Below the pieces are notes generated by a model. It was given only the letters and a program-made list of their open reading frames with translations. It was not told the DNA's origin and ran no database searches. A DNA stretch of 63,223 nt from positions 1 through 63,223 of the forward strand of contig JADZEM010000197.1 in the NCBI GenBank assembly GCA_020850535.1, in the 5' to 3' direction. A program made the translations under genes and the position numbers. Every line of letters begins with the position of its first letter. Positions within the stretch are counted from its first letter, which is position 1. Shown piece after piece: positions 1 through 7,037 of the stretch. Source of the DNA: Chloroflexota bacterium. Its GTDB lineage: Bacteria > Chloroflexota > UBA6077 > JACCZL01.

Positions 1-1
1 C

Positions 2-115
2 AAGGTCACCGATGCCGAGTTCGCCAGCATCAACCTCGAACGGCACCCCTTCCACGGTGACTGGAACTACCGGATCCGACCACATTCTCGCACGGCTGGC
101 ACCGTTATTTCGTGA
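2..115 (+). mobile_element. ISAzo13-type transposase, C-terminal end (gene enters from the left)
   Basis: The frame starting at base 2 is open from the window edge to a TGA at 113-115 and encodes 37 residues. They include KVTDAEFASINLERH followed by FHGDWNYRI, which matches the conserved C-terminal end of ISAzo13-family (Rhodopirellula-type) DDE transposases as I remember it. The catalytic domain would lie to the left and is not visible, so I cannot tell whether the gene is intact. An MFS transporter fragment follows within a few bases, so the element may have inserted into or next to that gene. Confidence 0.7.
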
Positions 116-116
116 C

Positions 117-317
117 AGACCCTTAGCGCCCATCGGAAGCCTGCTCGGCGGTCTCCTTAGCGAGTACGTCGGTATCCGCTTGGTTCTTCTCCTCGGATCT
201 CTTAGTTTGTTCTCAATTCCGTGCCTGGTATTAGCGTCGCAATTGGGATCTACACAGATCGGACGAACTCCAGCACCAGAAAGCGAGGATGAGTGGGGTC
301 CCGCCATGGAACAGTAG
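117..317 (+). pseudogene. MFS transporter, C-terminal fragment
   Basis: This frame encodes PIGSLLGGLLSEYVGIR followed by a hydrophobic helix and ends at a TAG at 315-317. The PLGxLLGGLL-E-GLR pattern followed by a last membrane helix is typical of the end of major-facilitator drug or siderophore exporters. A real transporter has about 400 residues and 12 helices; only the last two are here. No start codon with a ribosome binding site precedes it, and a transposase end abuts it. I read it as a relic left by insertion of the element on its left. Confidence 0.6.
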
Positions 318-433
318 CCTCTGGTACCGTGCTTGTGGGTTCTAACTTTCGCGACGTGTCACCCGTGATACTGATAAGAATCATCGGACGCCGTACAATC
401 CGGTCTACTCTCCGAGAAATGGGAGGGATCATC

Positions 434-700
434 ATGACAACCTATTTTCCCATGACGTTCGCCGAGTTGCATAGGCGCCTCCGTGAGCTCCGCTTTGGCA
501 CATCCACGAATGGAACCATCCAGATCGGTGCACAGAGTGGGACGGGGAACTTCACCTACACGGTGCCCCCGCGGACGGGACAGGTCACCTTCTACGTCGG
601 TCGTCAGACGGCCGGCGTCGCCACGTCGGTGCCGTTCATGGTGGTGGATGTCTGTGGGGACTGGCAATCCACCGTAGGTGGTGGCCCAGGCGCGTTCTAG
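434..700 (+). CDS. Small hypothetical protein (88 aa)
   Basis: The ATG at 434 has a good ribosome binding site, GGGAGGG at 421-427. The product has no signal peptide or membrane segment. Its second half reads as beta-strand-rich sequence (TIQIGAQSGTGNFTYTV, then VPFMVVDVCGDW) and ends in STVGGGPGAF. This tail resembles the C-terminal end of repetitive secreted Chloroflexota proteins that finish in CGxWxxxVGGGPxAF, so the gene may be a shortened relic whose N-terminal part was replaced. No function can be assigned. It lies between insertion-sequence debris on the left and a convergent dehydrogenase gene on the right. Confidence 0.5.
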   Translation: MTTYFPMTFAELHRRLRELRFGTSTNGTIQIGAQSGTGNFTYTVPPRTGQVTFYVGRQTAGVATSVPFMVVDVCGDWQSTVGGGPGAF

Positions 701-812
701 CAATCGTACGGACCTGGCGTCAGTCTCCTGATGCCGGCCAACCGCTGCCGCACGTCGCGTCCACCAGCCCGCAATCTGAGAGTGCGGGCGGAGGACAGCA
801 GATCAGGCGAGA

Positions 813-862
813 ACTCCCCCTCTCCCTGTGCGCGGGAGAGGGGGGCTGGGGGGTGAGGGCCG
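813..862. repeat. CCCTCACCCC/GGGAGAGGGG hairpin repeat, copy 1
   Basis: The stem CCCCCTCTCCC at 816-826 pairs with GGGAGAGGGGG at 834-844 around a 7-base loop, and GGGTGAGGG follows. It lies directly beyond the stop codon of the minus-strand dehydrogenase gene at 866. The same sequence type recurs at 14404-14542 and 35754-35795, each time at a gene 3' end, so it may act as a terminator or transcript-end stabiliser. Confidence 0.6.
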
Positions 863-865
863 CCC

Positions 866-1849
866 TTACTTCCGCCGCTTGTCCCAGACCTCCGGGTTCA
901 GGATGCCGACCGGCTTCTCGCCGCGCTCCAGGAACCCGACGATGCTCTCGTTCATCATCGTCCAGGTGGCGTCCCAGACGCCGACCGTGGACGGCGCGCT
1001 GTGCGGGGTCAGCACCACGTTGTCGAGCGCGGCCCAGCGCTCCACCCGGTCGAGCGGCTCGACGGTCCAGGCGTCGATGCCAGCCCCCGCGATCTTCCCG
1101 CTGACGACCGCCTCGTAGGCGGCGTCCTCGTCCAGCAGCTTCCCGCGCGCCGTGTTGATCAGGTAGGCCGTCGGCTTCATCAGCGCGAGCTTCTCGGCGT
1201 TGATGATCTTGTGGGTGGACGGCATGGCCGGCAGGTGCAGCGTGACGAAGTCGCTCTGGGCCAGCAGGTCTTCCATCGAGACCAGCTCGACGCCGTTCGC
1301 CTCGACGAACGCCATGTCCGGGTACGGCTCGTAGGCGACGACGCGCATGTCGAAGCCCTTCGCCCGCTTCGCCACACCCTTGCCGATGCGGCCCAGCCCG
1401 ACGATGCCAATCGTCTTCTGATAGATGTCGATGCCCCGGATGCCGCCCCAGCCGCCGGAACGGACCAGCCGGTCGTGCCGCGAGATGCGGTGCGCCAGGT
1501 CGATGACGAGCCCCATCGCGTGGTCGGCCACGGCCCAGTCGTTGGTGCCGGGCGTCGTCGCGGCGACGATGCCGTGCTTCGTGGCGGCATCGACGTCTAC
1601 GGCGTCATACCCCACGCCGAACCGCACCACCAGCTTCAGGTCCGGGCAGGAGGCGAAGACCTCCTCGGTGTACGGCTCGCCGCCGGCCACGGACGCCGCG
1701 CAGCCCTGGAGATACTCGATCACGTCGCCAACGGGCGTCGTCGGGGCGCTCTTGCCGAACTTGATGTCGTAGCCGGCCTGCTTGAAGGGGGCCAGCTCCG
1801 GCGCATCCGGCGTGACCGCCTGCCCCATCGCTACAAGAATCGCAGTCAT
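866..1849 (-). CDS. D-isomer-specific 2-hydroxyacid dehydrogenase (phosphoglycerate dehydrogenase-like)
   Basis: This is a cytoplasmic NAD-dependent oxidoreductase of the 2-hydroxyacid dehydrogenase family (327 aa, the usual length without an ACT domain). The Rossmann motif [12 protein letters not shown] lies near residues 150-162. The catalytic set is visible: Arg in [11 protein letters not shown] near residue 234, Glu in the WTVEPL segment, and His in LTPHSAPS near residue 286. The start is fixed by AGGAG a few bases before the ATG. It lacks the regulatory domain of classical SerA, so the substrate is open: 3-phosphoglycerate, glyoxylate or another 2-keto acid. A PanE-like reductase gene lies 51 bp upstream on the same strand and the two may form one transcript. 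Confidence 0.85.
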   Translation of the reverse strand: MTAILVAMGQAVTPDAPELAPFKQAGYDIKFGKSAPTTPVGDVIEYLQGCAASVAGGEPYTEEVFASCPDLKLVVRFGVGYDAVDVDAATKHGIVAATTPGTNDWAVADHAMGLVIDLAHRISRHDRLVRSGGWGGIRGIDIYQKTIGIVGLGRIGKGVAKRAKGFDMRVVAYEPYPDMAFVEANGVELVSMEDLLAQSDFVTLHLPAMPSTHKIINAEKLALMKPTAYLINTARGKLLDEDAAYEAVVSGKIAGAGIDAWTVEPLDRVERWAALDNVVLTPHSAPSTVGVWDATWTMMNESIVGFLERGEKPVGILNPEVWDKRRK

Positions 1850-1900
1850 ACCACTCCTCTGTGTGTCTGCCAGACAGCCTGTACGGGTCGCGGAGGGAGT

Positions 1901-2938
1901 TTAGCCGCGCGGCAGCATCGCGGCGAGTGGCGCCAGGTTCTCGGGCGCTGGCGTGAGCGTCCCCACGCCGTGCCGCAAGACCTCACGCACTACCGCCTCG
2001 TTGAACGGGGTCGGGACGCCCAGCCGCTTGCCCTCGGCCACCACGTACCCGTTCAGCTCCTCGATCTCCGTCCGCCGGCCCCGGATCACGTCCTGAAGCA
2101 GCGAGGGCCGCCCGCCAGCCATCCCCTGCGCGCCGGCGGCCATCTCATCGTGCAGGGCCTGGACGTTCCGCCCCTCGGAGGCGTCCACGAACTTCTGCGC
2201 CTCGATGCCCATCAGCGGCTCGATCTCGTAGCCGGCCGCCCGGCCGACCTTGATGACCTCGGCCGCCACCTGGATCGCGATGCCACGCGGCTCCGGCAAC
2301 GTTCGGACCTCGTTGGAGCCGTAGCCGCTCAGGCCGGCAATCGGGTTCGCCATGCAGTTGACGGCCATCTTCGACCAGCGGTCCCCGAAGAGGTTGGTGG
2401 TCAGGTAGCTCTTCGCAACGCCGTTCATGATCTCGACCAGCGTGCGGGCGCGGGGTGTGTCCTGCCCATCCAGCTCGCCGATCTTGAAGCCGGTCGGGTT
2501 GCGGTCGGTCCGCATGGCGTGGCCCGGCTCGTACATGCCGGCGCTGATGGTGATCACGCAGCCGAGCGTCCGATGCCGCCCGGCCACCGCCGCGACGCGC
2601 TCGTCGTTGATGCCGTTCTGGAAGTCCACGATGACGCCGTCCGGCTCCGCCAGGAAGCGCATGATGAACGCCGTCGCCCACTCGGTGTCGTAGGCCTTGA
2701 CAGCCAGGAACACGGCGTCGAACGGCTCGGTGATGCGCTGGGCCTCGTGGAGCTGGAGCGCCTTGACCTTGACGAGATGGTCGCCGCACGCTCCACTCAG
2801 CCTGAGGCCGTTCGCCTTCATCGCCTCGATGTGCGGCGGCCACTGATCGATGAACGTGACGTCGTGGCCGGCCTCCGTCAGCAGCCCGCCGACGACCGAA
2901 CCGATGGCCCCGGCGCCCATAATCCCGATGCGTTGCAT
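1901..2938 (-). CDS. Ketopantoate reductase family protein (2-dehydropantoate 2-reductase)
   Basis: The 345-aa product starts MQRIGIMGAGAIGSVVGG, the N-terminal NADP-binding Rossmann motif of ApbA/PanE enzymes, followed by the AVKAYDTEWA segment. The central Lys/Asn region with SKMAVNCMANPIAGL corresponds to the helical substrate-binding domain and its conserved Lys-Asn pair. The family reduces 2-dehydropantoate to pantoate for coenzyme A synthesis, but paralogues act on other 2-keto acids. The start at 2938 is chosen because GGAGGGG lies just upstream; a longer reading to 3031 has no such site. The following 2-hydroxyacid dehydrogenase gene suggests a keto/hydroxy-acid pathway rather than certain pantothenate synthesis. 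Confidence 0.8.
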   Translation of the reverse strand: MQRIGIMGAGAIGSVVGGLLTEAGHDVTFIDQWPPHIEAMKANGLRLSGACGDHLVKVKALQLHEAQRITEPFDAVFLAVKAYDTEWATAFIMRFLAEPDGVIVDFQNGINDERVAAVAGRHRTLGCVITISAGMYEPGHAMRTDRNPTGFKIGELDGQDTPRARTLVEIMNGVAKSYLTTNLFGDRWSKMAVNCMANPIAGLSGYGSNEVRTLPEPRGIAIQVAAEVIKVGRAAGYEIEPLMGIEAQKFVDASEGRNVQALHDEMAAGAQGMAGGRPSLLQDVIRGRRTEIEELNGYVVAEGKRLGVPTPFNEAVVREVLRHGVGTLTPAPENLAPLAAMLPRG

Positions 2939-3066
2939 GGTTGATCCCCTCCGAGTACCCTGATGGTAGCCCGGCGGCGGATCGTGTGCGGGCCGCGTCG
3001 GCGCTGGCGCTGCGACGCCAGTGTGAGACAAGGGTGAATCGTGGGGTTCGTGCCCTGCGGCGCGGC

Positions 3067-3072
3067 TATACT
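3067..3072 (+). promoter_or_regulatory. -10 element TATACT giving a probable leaderless transcript
   Basis: TATACT lies 7 bases upstream of the ATG at 3080, so transcription would begin at or next to the start codon. No ribosome binding site lies between them. No clear -35 box is visible. Confidence 0.45.
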
Positions 3073-3079
3073 CTTCGTG

Positions 3080-3859
3080 ATGTTGCTAGCGTTTGAGCGC
3101 GGAGACCCGAAGCGACCACGCGGCCATGCCGTGGTCTATTTCCGCGCGACCACCGACCCCAACATGATCCTCGCCAGCTACGTGGTGGTGCCGCCGATCT
3201 CGATGGACTTCAGCAAGTTCATCCCGCCGATGTTCGCGGCGCAGCTGCCCGGCATCCTCCCCAGCGGTCCCCAGGTCTTCCCGCTGCCGCCCGTCCCCGA
3301 GAAGGTCGAGAGCATGGCGTTCGTCGAGGCGCTGGCAGCGTCGCGCGAGGATGACCTGATCCACTGCGGCTCGGTCGATCCGATGGACATCCAACGGATG
3401 CTCTCGCTGATGACCGAGGTCGCCAGCGAGTACGGGCAGCTGTACGAGGGCCGTCCCCCGCTGGACGATGCCGCGCCAGGGTCGTCGCCGACCGGCTCCT
3501 CGGAGGATCTGCCCGCCGCCGGCAGCGTGGACGTTGACGAGCTGTTCATGAGCCTCATGAGCGACACCGAGAAAGTGAACCGCATCGCCAAGATGCTGGG
3601 GACCGTCCGGTACGCCGTGGAAGGCCGAGACACGGCGCTCCTCGAAGAGACGGTGACGGAGATGGAGCGCATCGGGCGGCACCTTGCGAACCGCTACCGG
3701 GTCTCCGACCTGATCGAGGCGGCGCGCGATCCCGACCCGAAGAGTGGCAAACTGGCCGAGCTGTTGCTCCAACGGTGCTATAAACTCGCCGTCGAAGAGT
3801 ACGACGCCCTCAAGGCGCTCGACGCCGAGATTGAGGCGCTCAAGAAGAAGGAGTCGTAA
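3080..3859 (+). CDS. Hypothetical protein with coiled-coil C-terminus
   Basis: The 259-aa product is soluble and I do not recognise its family. The N-terminal third has beta-rich sequence (HAVVYFRATTDPN, then ASYVVVPPISMDFSKF). A Pro/Ser-rich linker lies near residues 140-160. The last 100 residues are charged and helical (DTEKVNRIAKMLGTVRYAVEGRD, ending EIEALKKKES). The start at ATG 3080 is chosen for the -10 box 7 bases upstream and the loss of plausible sequence further left. A small acidic protein gene begins 2 bases after its stop, so the two are almost certainly co-transcribed and may act together. Confidence 0.65.
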   Translation: MLLAFERGDPKRPRGHAVVYFRATTDPNMILASYVVVPPISMDFSKFIPPMFAAQLPGILPSGPQVFPLPPVPEKVESMAFVEALAASREDDLIHCGSVDPMDIQRMLSLMTEVASEYGQLYEGRPPLDDAAPGSSPTGSSEDLPAAGSVDVDELFMSLMSDTEKVNRIAKMLGTVRYAVEGRDTALLEETVTEMERIGRHLANRYRVSDLIEAARDPDPKSGKLAELLLQRCYKLAVEEYDALKALDAEIEALKKKES

Positions 3860-3861
3860 CC

Positions 3862-4128
3862 GTGGAAGAGCAGCCGTTCGACGAGCTGGACGAGCCTGAA
3901 GCCCCCCCGCCGATCGGACTGCCCTCCCGCGATCTGGCGATCATGCTCGCCGAGGCCCTGCGCGACATGCGGGACCGCGACGAGGAGATGGACGACGAGA
4001 CGATCCTCGTGCTGATCGCGGCGGCCATCGAGGCGAACAACCGCCAGCTCTACGTCGACCTGGTGGAGCGCGGCGTTCTGGAGCCCGAGGACGAGGGCGA
4101 CGACGACAGCGACGAGGACGCCTCATAG
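3862..4128 (+). CDS. Small acidic hypothetical protein (88 aa)
   Basis: The gene starts with GTG two bases after the stop of the preceding gene, with AAGAAGGAG at 3846-3854 as ribosome binding site inside that gene. The product is very acidic at both ends (MEEQPFDELDEPE at the start, EDEGDDDSDEDAS at the end) with a helical middle. No motif is recognised. Tight coupling suggests it is a partner of the 259-aa protein encoded before it. Confidence 0.6.
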   Translation: MEEQPFDELDEPEAPPPIGLPSRDLAIMLAEALRDMRDRDEEMDDETILVLIAAAIEANNRQLYVDLVERGVLEPEDEGDDDSDEDAS

Positions 4129-4174
4129 GGCTGCATCTCGGGCTGCACCTCAACGCCCAGGGTGGGCCGGGCGC

Positions 4175-4422
4175 AAGCAACCCTGTCATCCCGAGCAACC
4201 CTGTCATCCTGATACCAAGCCCGGTTAGCCGTTTCGTGTATTCCAGCCGAGTTTCGGCCGTTTCGCCTCTACGCCTCCTGGAGCTGACGCCGCCCGCCCG
4301 GGAAATGCGGCATCGCCAGGCAGGATTGGTATGAGCAACCCTGTCATCCTGAGCAACCCTGTCATCCTGAGCAACCCTGTCATCCTGAGCAACCCTGTCA
4401 TCCTGAGCAACCCTGTCATCCT
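4175..4422. repeat. 18-bp tandem repeat array, interrupted by a small insertion
   Basis: The unit GAGCAACCCTGTCATCCT occurs twice at 4175-4210 (first copy slightly altered) and five times at 4333-4422, with no base changes in the five right-hand copies. A 119-bp sequence at 4213-4331 separates the two groups. The last unit runs directly into the palindromic repeat at 4415-4500, whose left end GTCATCCTGAGC is part of the unit. Together with that palindrome the array fills the 484-bp gap between genes. Confidence 0.85.
4213..4331. mobile_element. 119-bp miniature insertion with short inverted ends
   Basis: The segment begins TACCAAGCCCGG and ends GGCAGGATTGGTA, giving imperfect inverted ends (TACCAA/TTGGTA perfect). 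It is flanked by TGA on both sides (4210-4212, 4332-4334). Removing it with one TGA restores the continuous 18-bp repeat array, so it is an insertion with a 3-bp target duplication. It is too short to encode a transposase. Confidence 0.55.
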
Positions 4423-4500
4423 GAGCCTGCGAAGGATCTCACCCGCTGACCGTCAACGCGCGCGTCAGCGGGTGAGGTTCGTCGCTGCGCTCAGAGTGAC
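4415..4500. repeat. HPERSEG-type palindromic repeat, copy 1
   Basis: GTCATCCTGAGC followed by GAAGGATCTCACCCGCTGAC pairs with the right arm GTCAGCGGGTGAGG and GCTCAGAGTGAC to form a long imperfect hairpin. Related copies lie at 35927-36029 and 55821-55879, and a GTCATCCCGA variant lies at 6808-6861 and 61461-61630. Confidence 0.75.
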
Positions 4501-4612
4501 ATGGCGTGTTGCACACTCTGCACGGGGCCACGGTCTGCCCGTGCCAGACGCTGTCGGCCCGTAGCCCCCTGCAAGCGCACCTGTTGGAGCCAATGCTCAG
4601 CGTGGTTTCCGG

Positions 4613-5098
4613 TTAGCCGCTGCTCGCGTCGAGCGCCCGTCTGAGGCGTTCCGCATACGGCACGCGCTCCTCGGGCGTCGTGAAGCGCTTCTCGCCGCTC
4701 CGGAGATACAGGTTGTCGCCGTGATAGCGCGGGAAGACGTGCAGGTGGTAGTGCCACACGTCCTGATTCCCGGCCGGCTCGTTGTGCTGGCGAAACGACG
4801 TGCCATCGCAGCCGTAGACCGCCTTGAGCGCCAGCGCAATGCGTTTCCCCGCCACCTGGACGGCCGCCAGCGCATCGTCTGGGATGTCGTAGACGCTCTC
4901 ATGGTGGCCGTTCGGCACCACCAGCACGTGCCCGGCGTTCGCAGGCCACCACGCCGCCGCGATAAACGCCGTCACGTTCTCGGTCCGCAACACCACATCG
5001 GCCTGGGTTGTCCTGCCGCCAGGGTTGTCCACTCCGCGCACGACCCGGCAAAACGGGCAGTCATACGCCGACGGCTCGTGGGTGAGCGCTCCTGTCAC
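4613..5098 (-). CDS. HIT family protein (histidine triad hydrolase)
   Basis: The product (about 161 aa) starts near YDCPFC, which carries a zinc-type Cys-x-x-Cys. It has the central AGHVLVVPNGHHESVYDIP segment and the family signature HYHLHVFPRY (His-x-His-x-His) near residue 118. HIT proteins hydrolyse nucleoside phosphoramidates, dinucleoside polyphosphates or similar alpha-phosphate bonds in the cytoplasm. I prefer the GTG at 5098 because GGAGGG lies 4 bases before it; an ATG at 5125 has no ribosome binding site. It stands alone, divergent from the enolase-superfamily gene at 5293. Confidence 0.85.
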   Translation of the reverse strand: MTGALTHEPSAYDCPFCRVVRGVDNPGGRTTQADVVLRTENVTAFIAAAWWPANAGHVLVVPNGHHESVYDIPDDALAAVQVAGKRIALALKAVYGCDGTSFRQHNEPAGNQDVWHYHLHVFPRYHGDNLYLRSGEKRFTTPEERVPYAERLRRALDASSG

Positions 5099-5292
5099 GG
5101 TCCCTCCATTGGCGGCGCACCCCATCCTGGGGCACGATCAGCGTGTGCTACCCTGCCGACACTGTGCCATGCCGTGGGCCTCGACCCTCCAGGATCTCAA
5201 CCTCCTGGGCCACGAGCCGCTGCAACATGGTCAGCACCAGGGAGTTCAGCAACCATGTGCGCCACGAGGTCGTGGCAACTTGTGAGGGGTTC

Positions 5293-6474
5293 ATGAAGAT
5301 TACCCATGTTCGACCGTGGATCGTGGCCGGGCCGCAGGAGAAGGTCGATGGCACAGTGGCCGACCGCTCCGAGCATATGGCCCGATACGTCTTCGTCCAG
5401 GTCGAGACCGACGAAGGCCTGACCGGCTGGGGAGAGATCACATCGTACCCGGGCGCCATCGCCAACCGGACCATCGCGGCGGCCCTCCGCGAGCTGAACG
5501 GGCTGCTCGTCGGCGACGACCCACGCGAAGTCGAGGCGCTCTGGCACAAGGTCTTCCGCGCCTACACCTATCTCGGGACGCGCGGCGCGGTCACCGCCAT
5601 GATCAGCGCGGTGGACATCGCCTGCTGGGACATCAAGGCCCAGGCGCTCGGCGTGCCGGTCTACCAGCTGCTCGGCGGCAAGGTCCGCGACAAGGTCCAG
5701 CTCTACACCCACTTCCAGTACGACACCACCGTTGAGCGGATGGTCGAGAACGCCGTGGCCGAGGTCGGGCGTGGATCGACGGCCGTCAAGACCGACCCGT
5801 TCATCGCGGCGGGCGGCCAGATGATGCTGACCCGCCACACGGCGTACACCAACGGCGAGATCGAGCGGGAGCTGGAGAACACCGGCGTCGCGATGATCGA
5901 GGGCATCCGCAAGGCTGTCGGTCCGGACATCCAGGTGCTCATCGACGCCCACGCGATGTTCAACGTGCCGACCGCCGTCCGCCTCGCGACGCGCCTCGCC
6001 CCGTACGACATCACCTGGTTTGAGGAGCCGGTCCCGCCCGAGAGCTACGAGGCGTTGGCGACCGTCCGCAATCAGGTGCCGGTCCGCATCTGCGTCGGGG
6101 AGCGGCTGTACACGCGCTTCGAGTTCCTGCCGATCCTCAACCGCCACCTGACGGACTACATCATGCCGGACGTCACCTGGACGGGCGGCATCTCCGAGCT
6201 GAAGAAGATCGCCACGCTGGCCGAGACGTTCTACACCCCGATCTCGCCGCACGATGCCAGCGGTCCCGTCAACGTCATGGCGGGCGCCCACGTCGCGCTG
6301 TCCGTGCCGAACTTCTACCGGCTGGAAGCCCGGCGGATCAGCCTCGACTTCTACAACGCGTTCCTGGAGGAGCCGCTCACGGTGCAGGGCGACTCGCTGC
6401 TGGTATCCGACAAGCCGGGCCTCGGGGTGCGCCTCGACCTGGACTACCTGAAGTCCCACGAGGTCGACGCCTGA
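5293..6474 (+). CDS. Mandelate racemase/muconate lactonizing enzyme family protein
   Basis: The 393-aa product belongs to the enolase superfamily, whose members abstract an alpha-proton from a carboxylate in a Mg-dependent barrel. Metal ligands are visible as Asp in VLIDAHAMFN, Glu in WFEEPVPPE and Glu in RICVGERLYTRF. A Lys lies in the STAVKTDPF segment, and the His of the His-Asp dyad lies in ISPHDASGPV. This arrangement fits sugar-acid dehydratases of the galactonate/gluconate type. The start at 5293 is set by GAGGGG at 5284-5289; upstream frame extension is not supported. Two other paralogues lie at 60-63 kb but belong to a different subgroup. The true substrate cannot be read from sequence. 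Confidence 0.85.
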   Translation: MKITHVRPWIVAGPQEKVDGTVADRSEHMARYVFVQVETDEGLTGWGEITSYPGAIANRTIAAALRELNGLLVGDDPREVEALWHKVFRAYTYLGTRGAVTAMISAVDIACWDIKAQALGVPVYQLLGGKVRDKVQLYTHFQYDTTVERMVENAVAEVGRGSTAVKTDPFIAAGGQMMLTRHTAYTNGEIERELENTGVAMIEGIRKAVGPDIQVLIDAHAMFNVPTAVRLATRLAPYDITWFEEPVPPESYEALATVRNQVPVRICVGERLYTRFEFLPILNRHLTDYIMPDVTWTGGISELKKIATLAETFYTPISPHDASGPVNVMAGAHVALSVPNFYRLEARRISLDFYNAFLEEPLTVQGDSLLVSDKPGLGVRLDLDYLKSHEVDA

Positions 6475-6581
6475 CCCGACCCGAGACCGAAGGCACGCAG
6501 ACGCTGCTGTCCTTCATGCTGTCCCGAGCGGACTGAGTCCATTCGGAAAGCTCAGGCCAGCCCTGCGACAGCCTACCCCGT

Positions 6582-6800
6582 CAGGGCGATTGCATGTAGA
6601 TGTCGTCGTGCCGCCGCGTCGGGGCTTGAAAGCCCCGCCTACACTCCTGCAGTCGCTGCGCGACGCCCCGGTCTCACCAGTCCCTGTCCGTGCCCGGTGT
6701 CCGTCGCGCAGCGACTGAATGCGTGTAGGCGGGGACTTCAGTCCCCGACCGCCCGTTCCATGATGCTTCGGGAACACCAACGAACATGCAATTGCCCTAC
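6582..6800. mobile_element. Fold-back MITE, copy A (219 bp)
   Basis: The element begins CAGGGCGATTGCATGT and ends ACATGCAATTGCCCTAC, imperfect terminal inverted repeats. It is flanked by the 9-bp direct repeat CTACCCCGT (6573-6581 and 6801-6809). Inside, the arm around GTCGGGGCTTGAAAGCCCCGCC and CAGTCGCTGCGCGACG on the left is inverted on the right (GTCGCGCAGCGACTG, then GGCGGGGACTTCAGTCCCCGAC), so the whole unit can fold into one hairpin. No open frame fits inside it. Related copies lie at 45780-45996, 46007-46223 and from 62960 onward. Confidence 0.8.
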
Positions 6801-6807
6801 CTACCCC

Positions 6808-6861
6808 GTCATCCCGAGCAGAGCGAGCCTGCGAGCGCAGTCTCGCTACGGTCGGGATGAC
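6808..6861. repeat. HPERSEG-type palindromic repeat, GTCATCCCGA variant
   Basis: GTCATCCCGAGCAGAGCGAG at the left pairs imperfectly with the right end GGTCGGGATGAC. A further partial arm (GGGCGGGATGACG) lies near 6911-6923. Together with MITE copy A it fills the 563-bp gap between genes, and the right target duplication of that MITE overlaps this repeat's left edge. Confidence 0.65.
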
Positions 6862-7037
6862 GAGGGGGTGTGCTCGTTCCTCGCGTAGCTTGCCCTGCGC
6901 TTGCCGAATGGGGGCGGGATGACGTCTCTCTACAGCGGTTCTCGCGGGTATCAATCCCGCAAGCCGTCGCCCTGACCAGAAGAGGCCGACAGGATCAACG
7001 GCCGGGCAACCCGCTGTAGGTTCAACCCTGGGGTGTG

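Noticed and set aside
1001-2944. Long open frame on the plus strand opposite the dehydrogenase and PanE genes
   Set aside because: It is a composition artefact of high-GC coding DNA: its Arg/Asp/His/Val-rich translation shows no domain, while both minus-strand genes have full motifs.
5143-5292. Extension of the enolase-superfamily gene at 5293 to a start at 5143
   Set aside because: The extra 50 residues resemble no capping domain, and GAGGGG fits the ATG at 5293.
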